From: Aliidongia dinghuensis
Lineage (GTDB): Bacteria > Pseudomonadota > Alphaproteobacteria > ATCC43930 > CGMCC-115725
Assembly: GCF_014643535.1 (NCBI RefSeq)
Contig: NZ_BMJQ01000001.1
Span: forward strand, 310,001 to 374,000
Length of the DNA: 64,000 nucleotides
Direction: 5' to 3'
A model generated the notes under the pieces. The model searched no databases. It had not been told where the DNA came from and worked only from the letters and a program-made list of their open reading frames with translations. Shown here piece after piece: positions 34,940 to 46,493 of this stretch. The stretch's first letter is position 1. Each line of letters opens with the position of its first letter. Position numbers and translations under genes: made by a program.

Positions 34940-35347
34940 CTACAGCAAATCCCTGAGCATCGCGACGAGCGGCTTGTCGGCCGGAGGCATTTCGTAGTCG
35001 CCGAGCCGGGCCGGGCGGACCCAGGCGAACTCTTGGCCCTCGTGCGCCGTGACATTGCCGGTCCAGCGCCGGCAGACGTAGAGCGGCATCAGCAGGTGGA
35101 ACTTCTCGTAGCCGTGGCTCGCGAAGGTGAAGGGCGCGAGGCAGCTTTCCTTGGTGTCGATGCCGAGCTCTTCCTTCAATTCGCGGATCAGCGCCGCCTC
35201 GGGCGTTTCGCCCGGCTCGACCTTGCCGCCGGGAAATTCCCACAGGCCCGCCATGGACTTGCCGGGCGGACGGCGGGCGATCAAGACCCGCCCGTCCGCA
35301 TCGACCAGCGCCACTGCCGAGACCAGGACGATCGGCAGCGTGCTCAC
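34940..35347 (-). CDS. mutT: NUDIX hydrolase, MutT (8-oxo-dGTP diphosphatase-like)
   Basis: A 135-residue enzyme with the complete Nudix box GGKVEPGETPEAALIRELKEELG (residues ~40-62). The SMAGLWEFPGGKVE lead and RRWTGNVTAHEGQEFAWVRP strand are typical of MutT, which hydrolyses oxidised dGTP and lowers mutation. The GTG start overlaps the argJ stop as GTGA, so the genes are coupled, an arrangement common in alphaproteobacteria. Confidence 0.9.
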   Translation of the reverse strand: MSTLPIVLVSAVALVDADGRVLIARRPPGKSMAGLWEFPGGKVEPGETPEAALIRELKEELGIDTKESCLAPFTFASHGYEKFHLLMPLYVCRRWTGNVTAHEGQEFAWVRPARLGDYEMPPADKPLVAMLRDLL

Positions 35348-36576
35348 GAACGATAGCTGCCGTTGATATCGATGTAGCGGTGGGTCAGGTCGCAGGTCCA
35401 GACTGTGGCCTTGCCCTTGCCCAGGCCGATGTCGACCTCGATCACGATCTCGCGGCCGGCCATGTGCTTCGCCACCGGCGCTTCGTCATAGCCGGGCACC
35501 GGGCCGCCCTCCGACGCGATGACGGTGCCGCCGACCGAGATCTTGAGCCGGTCGCGGTCGACCTTCTCGCCGCACTTGCCGACGGCCATCACGATGCGGC
35601 CCCAGTTGGCGTCGCCCGCGGCGAGCGCGGTCTTGACCAGCGGCGAATTGCCGATGGCAAGCCCGATCCGGTGCGCCGCCTTCTTGCTGTCCGCCCCCGT
35701 GACGCGGATCTCGACGAATTTCTCCGCCCCCTCGCCGTCGCGCACGATCTGCTGGGCGAGGTCGATCAGCAGTGCCTCGAGCTTGCGCTTGAAATCCTTG
35801 AGGCGCGGATCGTTCGCCTTGGTGACCTTGTCGTGCTTCGCCTTGTGGGTCGCGGCCAGCAGCACCGTGTCGGAGGTGGACGTGTCGCCGTCGACCGTGG
35901 TCGCGTTGAACGACTTGTTGGTGCCGCTCGAGAGCAGCTCCTGCAGCACGTCGGCCGGCAGCTTCGCGTCGGTGAAGACATAGCCCAGCATCGTCGCCAT
36001 GTCGGGCGCGATCATGCCCGAGCCCTTGACGAAGCCGTTGATCGTGACCGTGACGCCGTCGATTTCCGCCGTTGCGGTCGCCCCCTTGGGGAACGTGTCG
36101 GTCGTCATGATGGCCTTCGCGGCCTCGGCCCAGTGGTCTTCCTTGACCGCGGCGACGAGGTCGGGCAGCGCCGCCACGATCTTCTCGCCCGGCGGCACCT
36201 CGCCGATGACGCCGGTCGAGGAGATGTACACTTCCTCGGGCTTGCAGCCGGCGGCCTTGGCGGCGGCGGCGGCCGTGTCCTCGACGATCTTGCGGCCGGC
36301 CTTGCCGGTGAAGACGTTGGAATTGCCGGAATTGACCACGATGACGCGCGCCTTGCCGTGCGGCAGCACCTCGCGGCACCAGACGACGGGGGCGCCCGGC
36401 GTCTTGGAGCGCGTGAACACGCCGGCGATGGTCGAGCCCGGATCCAAGAGCGCCACCATCAGGTCCGTCCGGCCCTTGTAGCGGATGCCGGCACTGCCGG
36501 CAGCGAGGCGGACGCCCGCGATCGGCTTGAGCTCGGGGAATTGGGTGGGCGCCAGCGGCGAGACGGCATTCGGCAT
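35344..36576 (-). CDS. argJ: Bifunctional glutamate N-acetyltransferase / amino-acid acetyltransferase
   Basis: A 410-residue enzyme of the arginine pathway that recycles the acetyl group from N-acetylornithine to glutamate. It shows the KGSGMIAPDMATML oxyanion segment and the self-cleavage site NATTVDGDTSTSD, in which the threonine becomes the N-terminal nucleophile of the beta chain. The C-terminus YIDINGSYRS is typical. The first start in frame lies further upstream, but MPNAVSPLAPTQFPELK fits the family N-terminus. It is followed by mutT with overlap and preceded by a parvulin gene on the same strand. Confidence 0.95.
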   Translation of the reverse strand: MPNAVSPLAPTQFPELKPIAGVRLAAGSAGIRYKGRTDLMVALLDPGSTIAGVFTRSKTPGAPVVWCREVLPHGKARVIVVNSGNSNVFTGKAGRKIVEDTAAAAAKAAGCKPEEVYISSTGVIGEVPPGEKIVAALPDLVAAVKEDHWAEAAKAIMTTDTFPKGATATAEIDGVTVTINGFVKGSGMIAPDMATMLGYVFTDAKLPADVLQELLSSGTNKSFNATTVDGDTSTSDTVLLAATHKAKHDKVTKANDPRLKDFKRKLEALLIDLAQQIVRDGEGAEKFVEIRVTGADSKKAAHRIGLAIGNSPLVKTALAAGDANWGRIVMAVGKCGEKVDRDRLKISVGGTVIASEGGPVPGYDEAPVAKHMAGREIVIEVDIGLGKGKATVWTCDLTHRYIDINGSYRS

Positions 36577-36715
36577 GGGTCGGGGATTCCTTCGCGCGGA
36601 GGGACGAGGCGGCAAAGAAACGGGGTGCGCCCGATCGGGTCGCACCCCGCGTATCTACCCGATCCGCCCGCCTGTTGAACAGAGCCAGCGGATCGGCGGC
36701 AGCTTATGGGCTTGC

Positions 36716-37618
36716 TTACTTCTTCGCCGGCGGCGTGGTAGGCGCCTTCAGCTGCGGCGAGAACGGCGTGCCGTCGAGGTTGAACTGCTCGACCTTGGCC
36801 TTGCCGCGCAGCTCGGCCACCTTGGCGTCGATCGCCTCGTGCTCGGCGTCGTTCGTCAGCTGCTCCTTCGAATCCTCGAAGGACGGCGGGGCCGCCGGGC
36901 GGCGATCCTCGACCTTGATGACGTGGAAGCCGAACTGGGTCTTGATCGGCGTCTTGGTGTACTGGCCCTTCTTCAGCCCGAAGGCGGCGTCGCCGAACTC
37001 CGGCGGCATGGCGGCCTTGGTGAACCAGCCGAGATCGCCGCCGTTCGAATCCTTCGACGGATTCTTCTCGTTGGCGAGCTTCGCGAAATCGGCGCCCTTG
37101 TCGAGCTGGGCGATGACCGCCTTCGCGTCGGCCTCGTTCTGCAGCAGGATCTGGCGGCCGTGAATCTCGTCCTGGGCCGGCGCGTCCTTGATGGTCTTCT
37201 GATAGCGCGCCTTCAGCGCGTCATCGCTCGTCGCCTTGGTCAGGACCCGGTCAATATAGACCTGCTCCATGACCCGGTCCTGGAGCTTCGCCATCCGATC
37301 CTTGACCTCCTGGTCGTCGGAGAGCTTGTCCGCCTTGGCCGCGTCGATCAGCAGCGTGTTGTTGACGACCTGGTCCAGGAGCTGCGGATAGATCGCCTCG
37401 AGCGGCACCTGCTGGTACTGCTGCGGCAGCTGCTTCTGGGCCGCGACGAGGTCGGACTTGTGCAGTTCGGTGCCGTTGATCTTGGCGACGACCGGATCGT
37501 CCGTAGGCGCCAGCTGCAGCTGGGGCGCGTCGGCCGCATGCGCGGCGAGCGGGGCCGCGACCGCGAGCGCGAGCACCAGCGACCGCAAGGGGCGGGACGA
37601 CGACGAATGCAGGGACAT
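36716..37618 (-). CDS. Periplasmic parvulin-type peptidyl-prolyl isomerase
   Basis: A 300-residue SurA/PrsA-like foldase. Signal peptide [28 protein letters not shown]; a helical chaperone region (residues ~40-130); then a rotamase domain with [39 protein letters not shown] and [12 protein letters not shown]; and a charged C-terminal helix. It helps outer-membrane or exported proteins fold. AAGGAA lies five bases before the start. It is divergent from secA, the usual alphaproteobacterial order argJ-ppi-secA, linking export and folding. Confidence 0.9.
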   Translation of the reverse strand: MSLHSSSSRPLRSLVLALAVAAPLAAHAADAPQLQLAPTDDPVVAKINGTELHKSDLVAAQKQLPQQYQQVPLEAIYPQLLDQVVNNTLLIDAAKADKLSDDQEVKDRMAKLQDRVMEQVYIDRVLTKATSDDALKARYQKTIKDAPAQDEIHGRQILLQNEADAKAVIAQLDKGADFAKLANEKNPSKDSNGGDLGWFTKAAMPPEFGDAAFGLKKGQYTKTPIKTQFGFHVIKVEDRRPAAPPSFEDSKEQLTNDAEHEAIDAKVAELRGKAKVEQFNLDGTPFSPQLKAPTTPPAKK

Positions 37619-38012
37619 AGCTGTTCCTTGGAGTGGGGCCGGAGCAACGACCGGCGGGCGGGGGGACCGCGCGGGCTCGAAAGACCGACTCATGGCGATG
37701 CCGGGCCATAAATCACAAGACGACGGCGGCCACAAGCGTCGCGCTGTAGCAATTTGTTTCACGAAACGGTGCGCGGCGACCGCGGCGCGTGCCGAGAATT
37801 CACGTGGGCCAAGGCTTTGCGCCCGCGTGCAAAGGAGTTGTATCCGCTCGCAAGGATTCGCGCGGCCAGTTGCCAAGGATTCCTGCGTCACTTGGCATCC
37901 CCGAACGAGGCCGCCGAGGGTGCTCGCGCGATTGACTTCGGCTGGCGATGTCCCTATGTCATGGCCTGCCCTGGGGCATAAGGTTCCGGGATCCCCATTT
38001 TTCGAGGTTTGG
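37619..38012. other. Intergenic region between divergent ppi and secA
   Basis: It should hold both promoters. The only clear structure is the dyad TGCCAAG-N13-CTTGGCA at 37871-37897, 115 bases before secA. No gene supported. Confidence 0.5.
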
Positions 38013-40721
<2,709 letters not shown>

Positions 40722-40745
40722 CGGATCGGGCAGCGTTGATTTGAC

Positions 40746-40772
40746 GAGGGCCGCGTCAGTGACGCGGCCCTC
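40746..40772 (+). terminator. Terminator after secA
   Basis: GAGGGCCGCGTCA and TGACGCGGCCCTC are perfect 13-base arms around a single G, followed by TCTGTTTA. Strong intrinsic-type structure 25 bases after the secA stop. Confidence 0.75.
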
Positions 40773-40784
40773 TCTGTTTAGGGG

Positions 40785-41108
40785 CTAACCTGCCAGCTTG
40801 AGGCTCGCTAGGCGATTCAGGCTGACCTTCGCCTCGGCCGCCTCCAGCACGAGCCGGCGGTGCAATTCGGGCGGCACGCGAACCAGAAACTTTCCTGAGA
40901 ATTGCTGATCGGCGATCGGCGTGGGCACTGTTTCGCCGTTCGCCGTCATATCGGCGACGACATCCTGAACCAGACGCTTGATGCCCCGCAGTGCTTCCAC
41001 GTCTTCCTCAGCGAGCCAGGATAGCGACGGGAACTCGGCGCAGGTCGCAACATATTCCCCGTCATTCGGCGACCAGGAAACCCGATAGGTGTAATGGTCA
41101 GTTGCCAT
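40785..41108 (-). CDS. hicB: HicB-type antitoxin
   Basis: A 107-residue antitoxin. The N-terminal half is the degraded-RNase-H HicB fold (YRVSWSPNDGEYVATCAEFPSLS), and the C-terminal RHH-like end (FLVRVPPELHRRLVLEAAEAKVSLNRLASLKL) binds DNA to autorepress the operon. It overlaps the toxin gene's 3' end by 11 bases (toxin first), which is the common hicAB order. Confidence 0.85.
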   Translation of the reverse strand: MATDHYTYRVSWSPNDGEYVATCAEFPSLSWLAEEDVEALRGIKRLVQDVVADMTANGETVPTPIADQQFSGKFLVRVPPELHRRLVLEAAEAKVSLNRLASLKLAG

Positions 41109-41358
41109 CGCTCGTGCTCTCCATCTTGGCGATCGCCTGCACGACCTGCCGGACCTGATAGTCCTTGGCCTTGCCGCCTTTGCCCTCCTGAATGTTTACC
41201 CGGGGATCGCCCGGCCAAGGCGTCTTGTAGACGCAATGGCTCGTTCCTTCCTGGCGCGGCGGTCCGAAATAATGCTCACAGACCTTTTTCAGATCCGCGA
41301 ACCGAACATTCGTCGGGCTGGCGCGCATTTGCGCGATGATGTCTGCGACTTTCGCCAT
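41098..41358 (-). CDS. hicA: HicA-type toxin
   Basis: An 86-residue dsRBD-fold mRNA interferase. It has VRFADLKKVCEHYFGPPRQEGTSH with the active-site histidine in the conserved 'GTSH' place, then a basic loop and QVRQVVQAIAKME. It inhibits growth by cutting mRNA unless HicB binds it. It is the upstream gene of the pair. It ends in the HicB start. Confidence 0.8.
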   Translation of the reverse strand: MAKVADIIAQMRASPTNVRFADLKKVCEHYFGPPRQEGTSHCVYKTPWPGDPRVNIQEGKGGKAKDYQVRQVVQAIAKMESTSDGN

Positions 41359-41425
41359 CGATACCTAACATATGATATCTATAGTGGTATCGTCAATGCG
41401 ATGGCGGATCGAAGAGGTGGCCTTC

Positions 41426-43000
41426 TCACTCCTCCGCCACGAACACCAGCATCTGGCGGGCGGTGCGCAGCGGGTGGCGGGCGCGGATCGGGGCTTCGAG
41501 GAAGCGGCGGGTAGCGGCCAATACCGTCGGTGCCGCGTCGGGCACGGCCTCCGCGAGCTCGAGGCTCGCGAACAGTGTCTTCGCCAGATGGGCCGACAGG
41601 ATGAAGCGGCCTTGGCCGTGGCGGACAAGGGCCTGGATCGCGGACGCACGGAACGCCTGGCGATCGCCCACCCGCCACGCATCGGTCGCAAGCTCCGCAT
41701 CGACATAGCCGCTATTGCGGCCGATGAAGCAGGCGAGCTGCAGCAGCAGGGCCGGCCAGAGCGCCCGGTCGGCGTGGACGGCATCGAGCCCGGCTGCAGC
41801 GAAGGTGAGCGCATGGGTGAAGTCGAGCCAGCCGATATTGTCCGACAGTTTTTGGTCCGGACTATCGAAGAACGGCGCGTCGGCATGGAGCAGCTGCCAG
41901 GCGGCAGCCTCGACCAGCACGGCGAAGATCGCTTCCGGCGCATGGGTGGCACCCCAGCCGGCGACGATCGCCATCGCCTGCTTGGCGCTGATCCGGCGAA
42001 GGATGACGGGATCGAGCGGGCGCGCGATGTCGGATGACGCCCACCAGGCGTCGAGCCGCGCGCGATAGTCGCGGAATTCCGGCAGCAGGTCCTCGCGCCG
42101 GGCGTAGACAAGCGAGCGCACGAGCGAGAGCAGGACCGGCTCGGTGACGTCGGAGCCGAGGCGCTCGATCAGGCGCAGTGCCTGGGCGACATAGATCAGC
42201 GAATGGCCGAAATCGGCGTAATGGGCAAGGCCGGCCGCGAACAGGGCGGCGGCGAAGTCGATTGGCGGCTCGGACGCCGCAAGCGCGCCGCGGAGGAGGC
42301 CGGCTGCCGCATTCTCGTCCTCCTGCTCGATCGCCGCGAGGAAGGCGGCCGCGTCCCAGGAGACGTGTTCGCTCGTGAAGCGGAAGCGGGCATCCGTGCC
42401 GCCGACGTCGTCGGCGACATGTCCCAGGATCTCGCCCAGCGCCATCAGGCGCGCGTCCGCGCTGAGGCCAGCGTCGTCGGCGAGGCGCAGCCAGTCGGGC
42501 GCGGCGGCGAAGGCATGGGTCGTGCCGTATTCCAGCCGCTCGTAGGCCCAGGCGAGTGCCACGCGCACCGCGTCGGCTGGGTCGGTGCCGAGCCGTCCGA
42601 GCCGTGCGGTCTCGCGCACCAGGCGTTGCTGGTCCCGGTCGTCGAGCGCGTGGGCGAGCCCGTCCAGGATCTTGGCGCGCTCCTCGGCTACCGGCGGACG
42701 GGTCACGTCGACCCAGACCCGGCCGGCCTCGAGGCGCACCGGGAAGCGGGGCAGCCGGTCGCCGCCGACCAGCGTCTCGCCGCTTTCGAGGTCGAACTTC
42801 CAATTGTGCCAGTTGCAGGTGAGCGTGCAGCCCTGCAGCGTGCCCTCGCTCAGCGGATAGCCCTCGTGCGGGCAGCGGTTGGCGGTCGCGAACAGGCCGT
42901 GCTCGGTCAGGCTCAGCAGGATCTGCCGGCCGTCGGCCCGCACCACCAGGCGTCCTGCGGCCGTTACCGCCGCCTCGTCCGCCACGTCGATCCACGCCAT
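41426..43000 (-). CDS. Rieske [2Fe-2S] domain fused to a ~400-residue helical domain
   Basis: A 524-residue protein. Residues 1-100 are a Rieske ferredoxin-type domain with C43-P-H45 (NRCPHEGYPLSEG) and C62-N-W-H65 (TCNWHNWKFDLESGE), all four ligands present. The remaining ~400 residues are alpha-helical, with histidine/tryptophan-rich stretches (DVGGTDARFRFTSEHVSWDA, IGWLDFTHALTFAAAGLDAVH) and resemble no oxygenase alpha subunit I know. It may be related to questin-oxidase-like (DUF4243) proteins. It is followed upstream by a cysteine-bearing regulator gene on the same strand. Confidence 0.75.
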   Translation of the reverse strand: MAWIDVADEAAVTAAGRLVVRADGRQILLSLTEHGLFATANRCPHEGYPLSEGTLQGCTLTCNWHNWKFDLESGETLVGGDRLPRFPVRLEAGRVWVDVTRPPVAEERAKILDGLAHALDDRDQQRLVRETARLGRLGTDPADAVRVALAWAYERLEYGTTHAFAAAPDWLRLADDAGLSADARLMALGEILGHVADDVGGTDARFRFTSEHVSWDAAAFLAAIEQEDENAAAGLLRGALAASEPPIDFAAALFAAGLAHYADFGHSLIYVAQALRLIERLGSDVTEPVLLSLVRSLVYARREDLLPEFRDYRARLDAWWASSDIARPLDPVILRRISAKQAMAIVAGWGATHAPEAIFAVLVEAAAWQLLHADAPFFDSPDQKLSDNIGWLDFTHALTFAAAGLDAVHADRALWPALLLQLACFIGRNSGYVDAELATDAWRVGDRQAFRASAIQALVRHGQGRFILSAHLAKTLFASLELAEAVPDAAPTVLAATRRFLEAPIRARHPLRTARQMLVFVAEE

Positions 43001-43026
43001 CGGTTCCTCCTATTGCCGGGCACGGG

Positions 43027-43671
43027 TTATCGGACTCGCGGCCGGATTTGATAGGCGCAGCGCCGTGCGCCGGCCGGGATATGCTCGATCCGCGCGATCT
43101 CCGCCTCGTCACCAAGGACGGCCGCGAAGATCGCAAGCTCGGAGCGACACAGGTTCTGGCAGCGGCTTGCCGCGATGCAGATCGGGCAGTGATTCTCGAC
43201 GAGCAGGAACGTGCCGTCGTCGGTCGTCCGCATCTCGGCCATGTAGCCTTCGGCTGCACGCTGCTCGGCGAGCAGTGCCACTTTCTCGCCGAGGCTCGCG
43301 GCCGGGGCGAGGCGGGCGCGGTAGCTCTGCAGGATCGCCTGTTCGCGATGATCGATCAGACGGTCGAGGCCCGCCTCGCCGAACACGGCCGAGACGGCGC
43401 TGATCAGCTCGAGCGTCAGGCCGGCATGGTTCTCGGGGAAGCGGCGATGGCCCGCGTCGGTCAGGCGCCAGTAGCGCTTGGGCCGGCCGACCGCCTCCCG
43501 CCGGTCCTGGTACTCGACCAGCTCAGCGGCGGCGAGCCGCTCCACATGCTGGCGCACGGCAACGGCAGTGACGTTGAGGCGCTGGCCCAGGGCCGCGGCC
43601 GTCTGCGGGCCGGCCGCCTTGAGCGCGTGGAGCAGGCGATCGCTCGTGCGATCCGGCAGATCGGTTGTCAT
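43027..43671 (-). CDS. Cysteine-containing winged-helix regulator (SufR/COG2345-like)
   Basis: A 214-residue regulator. The N-terminal winged helix is DRLLHALKAAGPQTAAALGQRLNVTAVAVRQHVERLAAAELVEY with the GRPKRYWRLTDAG wing. The C-terminal region has ENHCPICIAASRCQNLCRSE (C162, C165, C171, C175), the arrangement by which SufR-like proteins bind a Fe-S cluster. It is 26 bases from the Rieske gene on the same strand and is transcribed first, so it may sense Fe-S or redox state and control that gene. A start three codons earlier is possible. Confidence 0.8.
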   Translation of the reverse strand: MTTDLPDRTSDRLLHALKAAGPQTAAALGQRLNVTAVAVRQHVERLAAAELVEYQDRREAVGRPKRYWRLTDAGHRRFPENHAGLTLELISAVSAVFGEAGLDRLIDHREQAILQSYRARLAPAASLGEKVALLAEQRAAEGYMAEMRTTDDGTFLLVENHCPICIAASRCQNLCRSELAIFAAVLGDEAEIARIEHIPAGARRCAYQIRPRVR

Positions 43672-43733
43672 GCCGGGCACGATAGGTCAGGAAATTTAAA
43701 AAGACAATTCTTTCTAAATTGCCTGAGGATGCT

Positions 43734-44501
43734 TCAGCGCGGCTGGGCGATGTCGGCGCCGCCCAGGAACATGCGGTTCCAGGTCGGCGCGATCAGGATC
43801 TCGTTGATCGTGACGTGCGGCGGCATCTCGGCGACGAAGCGCACGGTGCGGCCGATGTCCTCGGGCTGCAGCATGCGGCCGATCTCCTCGTCCGACGGCG
43901 GCACCGGCCGGCCCTTCAGGATCGGCGTCGCAACCTCGCCCGGGCAGATCGCGGTCGCGCGGATGCCGTTCACGCATTCTTCCAGATGCAGCGACATGGT
44001 CATGGCGACGAGCGCATGCTTGCTCGCCGTATAGGCGGCACCGGTGAAATAGACATGATCCTTGCCGGCCCAGGACGCGACATTGACGACGAGCCCATCG
44101 CGCCGCTCGCGCATGCCGGGCAGTACCGCCTGGATCGCGTAGAGCGCGCCGTTCAGGTTGGTCTGGACCACCCTGTTCCAAGCCTCGCCCGTCAGGTTCT
44201 TGAAGAAGCGGTTGGGTGCGTTGATGCCGGCGGAATTGATCAGGATGTCGACCCGGCCGTGGCGCGCCTGGATCGCCGCACCGCCGGCTGCGACCTCCAC
44301 CTCGCTCGCAACATCAAGCGGCTCCACGTCGGCCACGCCGCCCGTGGCGCGGATCTCGGCCGCGACCGCGTCGAGCGGCTCGCGCCGACGCCCCGACACC
44401 ACGACCGTGGCGCCGGCGGCTGCCAGTTCATGGGCGGCCGACCGGCCGATGCCGGTGCCGCCGCCGGTGATCCAGGCGATCCTGCCGTCGAGTGCGCCCA
44501 T
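43734..44501 (-). CDS. SDR family oxidoreductase
   Basis: A 255-residue NAD(P)-dependent enzyme. The cofactor motif is WITGGGTGIGRSAAHELA; the acceptor segment is ILINSAGINAPNRFF; catalytic serine lies in VVNVASWAGKDH and YTASK supplies tyrosine and lysine. ATG at 44501 follows GAGGGACGGAG. The C-terminus (EILIAPTWNRMFLGG) matches the classical SDR clade of unknown substrate. Single gene. Confidence 0.88.
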   Translation of the reverse strand: MGALDGRIAWITGGGTGIGRSAAHELAAAGATVVVSGRRREPLDAVAAEIRATGGVADVEPLDVASEVEVAAGGAAIQARHGRVDILINSAGINAPNRFFKNLTGEAWNRVVQTNLNGALYAIQAVLPGMRERRDGLVVNVASWAGKDHVYFTGAAYTASKHALVAMTMSLHLEECVNGIRATAICPGEVATPILKGRPVPPSDEEIGRMLQPEDIGRTVRFVAEMPPHVTINEILIAPTWNRMFLGGADIAQPR

Positions 44502-44584
44502 GCTCCGTCCCTCGTCGTTATTTGAATTTGCAACCAGAATGGCGCCGGTGCGGCAGCGGGGCAAGCGGGCGCGGCGCAATGTCT

Positions 44585-44625
44585 CCTCTCCGCCCCCGGG
44601 TGTATGGACCGGGGGGCGGAGAGGG
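44585..44625 (-). terminator. Hairpin downstream of the DUF2076 gene
   Basis: CCTCTCCGCCCCCGG and CCGGGGGGCGGAGAGG are near-perfect arms with a 9-base loop, placed just beyond the DUF2076 stop on the minus strand. Confidence 0.5.
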
Positions 44626-44643
44626 ATGGGAGGAGGTGTCAGC

Positions 44644-45387
44644 CTAGATCGACTGGTCGTCGTCGCTGCCGAAATCGCCGCCCAGGTCGCTACCGGGGTC
44701 GCTGCCGTCGTCGAAGCTGGCATCCTGGTAGCCCGGGTCGGGCGAATAGTCGGCACTGCGCGGCTCGGCGCCCGAGCTCGGCGTGTCGTAGTAGTTGTTG
44801 TTGACGATCTCGGTGATGTTCTCGGTCGGGCCGTAGCCGCCGCCACCGCCCCAGGGACCGCCGCCCCACGGGCCGCCGCCCCAGCCGCCGTGATGCCCGG
44901 AGAACAGTGATTCCATGCCCTCGAACAGCATCATGCCGCCGGCGACGCCGAGGGCGGTTTGCGCCGCGCTCTGCAGGAAGCCCGAGGTCTGGCTCGGCTG
45001 CAGCACCGGGGCGGCATAGACCGGCTGGGTATAGGCCGGTTGCGGCTGGGCATAAGCCTGTGCCTGCGGGCGCACCCAGGGGCCGGACGGCGGCACGCTC
45101 TGGCTGCTGGTACCAAACAGGCCGCCCAGGAAGCTGCCGCCGCCGGTGGCGGGGGCCGCCTGCTTGGCCTCGGTCAGCTGGCGCTGCAGGTCGGCGATCT
45201 GCGCCTGGGCGGTGCGGAGCGCGAAATCCTGCATCAGCGTCGTCTGGGCTAGGATGTAGGGCGTATCGGGCCGGGCCTGCACCAGATCACGGATCAGCGC
45301 CGCGGCCTCCTCGTCCTTCTGCTGGACCGGGGTGTTGCGGACACGGTCGGCAAGGGCAGTAAGCAATTGCCGTTCTTCGGGCGTCAT
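44644..45387 (-). CDS. DUF2076 family protein
   Basis: A 247-residue protein. The N-terminal helical domain is MTPEERQLLTALADRVRNTPVQQKDEEAAALIRDLVQARPDTPYILAQTTL, the DUF2076 signature. A Pro/Gln-rich linker (AYAQPQPAYTQPVYAAPVLQP), an alanine segment, a Gly/Trp repeat (GGGPWGGGPWGGGGGYG) and an Asp/Ser-rich tail follow. It is related to periplasmic ligand-binding-like DUF2076 proteins of unknown function. Start at 45387, with a longer frame upstream judged non-coding. Confidence 0.85.
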   Translation of the reverse strand: MTPEERQLLTALADRVRNTPVQQKDEEAAALIRDLVQARPDTPYILAQTTLMQDFALRTAQAQIADLQRQLTEAKQAAPATGGGSFLGGLFGTSSQSVPPSGPWVRPQAQAYAQPQPAYTQPVYAAPVLQPSQTSGFLQSAAQTALGVAGGMMLFEGMESLFSGHHGGWGGGPWGGGPWGGGGGYGPTENITEIVNNNYYDTPSSGAEPRSADYSPDPGYQDASFDDGSDPGSDLGGDFGSDDDQSI

Positions 45388-45495
45388 ATCGAACCTCCAT
45401 CGGCACCGCGCGGATCGCGGATCCCGCACGGTCGCGAACGGCCCTTATGTGGGAAGGTTCGTCCGACGCCGCAACCAGCGCCGCAACCGGCCCGA

Positions 45496-46395
45496 TCAGC
45501 CTGCGACGATCTCGCCTGCGCGGTAGCCCTGGGCATAGAGTAGCGCCGTCAGGTCGCCGTGGATCACGCGCCACTTCGCCTGGGCGGCGACGATCGGCTT
45601 GGCGCGGAACGCGACGCCGAGGCCGGCCGCCGCGATCATGTCGAGATCGTTGGCGCCGTCGCCGGTCGCGAGTGTCGCGCTGAGCGGCAGGGAGGATTCG
45701 GCTGCAAGCCGCACCAGCGTCTCGAGCTTCGCTTCGCGCCCGAGCACCGGCGGCACGACCCGGCCGGTCAGCCGATCGTCCACGACCTCGAGTTCATTGC
45801 CGAAATCGAGATCGACGCCGAGCGTGCGGGCGACCCGCGCGGTGTAGCAGCGGAAGCCGCCCGAGACGATCGCGGTCCGCGCACCGTTCGCCTGCATGGT
45901 GGCGATGAGCGCACCGGCGCCGGGCGTGTAGCGGATCACCTCAGCCGTCTCGTCCAGCACCGCGGCGTCGAGCCCGGCCAAGAGCTTGACCCGCGCATCG
46001 AGCGCGCCGCGGAAATCGAGCTCGCCGTTCATGGCCCGGGCCGTGATCGCCGCGATCTCGGCGCGCTTGCCGACATGGTCGGCGAGCTCGTCCAGCATCT
46101 CGTTCTCGATTAGCGTCGATTCCATGTCGGCGATCAGCAGCCGCTTGCGCCGGTCGGCCGCCGGCTGCGCCATGACGTCGACCGGAGCATCACCCAGCAG
46201 GGCACGGGCGGCCGCGTCGGCTTGGTCGTCGTTGAGATCGGCAAAGGGCAGGTCGCAGACCCGGTGCTCATCGAGCCAGTCCGGCCGGCCGACATCGGCA
46301 CCCAAGCGGGCGAGGGCGGCGGCGATGGCATCAACGGTCTCGGCGGCGAGGCCGCCGCGCGCGGCGGCGATCAAGGTCAGGACATGCTCGGTCAT
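45496..46395 (-). CDS. serB: Phosphoserine phosphatase
   Basis: A 299-residue HAD enzyme catalysing the last step of serine synthesis. Motif I is LLIADMESTLIENEMLDELAD with the nucleophilic aspartate, motif II is TAIVSGGFRCYT, motif III a lysine in LGREAKLETL and motif IV TLATGDGANDLDMIAAAGLGVAFRAKP. The N-terminal ~85 residues form an ACT-like regulatory part. It is divergent from miaA. Confidence 0.93.
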   Translation of the reverse strand: MTEHVLTLIAAARGGLAAETVDAIAAALARLGADVGRPDWLDEHRVCDLPFADLNDDQADAAARALLGDAPVDVMAQPAADRRKRLLIADMESTLIENEMLDELADHVGKRAEIAAITARAMNGELDFRGALDARVKLLAGLDAAVLDETAEVIRYTPGAGALIATMQANGARTAIVSGGFRCYTARVARTLGVDLDFGNELEVVDDRLTGRVVPPVLGREAKLETLVRLAAESSLPLSATLATGDGANDLDMIAAAGLGVAFRAKPIVAAQAKWRVIHGDLTALLYAQGYRAGEIVAG

Positions 46396-46493
46396 GGGGA
46401 TTCCGGCCGCTGCAAGAGGTGCGCCCTTATCGCGGGCGCAGGGGCTTCTGTCCAGCCTCGTTCCCGCGGCCGAACCCTGCTATCCCTCGGAAT

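Noticed and set aside
37754..37981. A 75-codon open frame upstream of secA
   Set aside because: No ribosome site, no recognisable sequence, and it lies over the presumed promoters of divergent genes.
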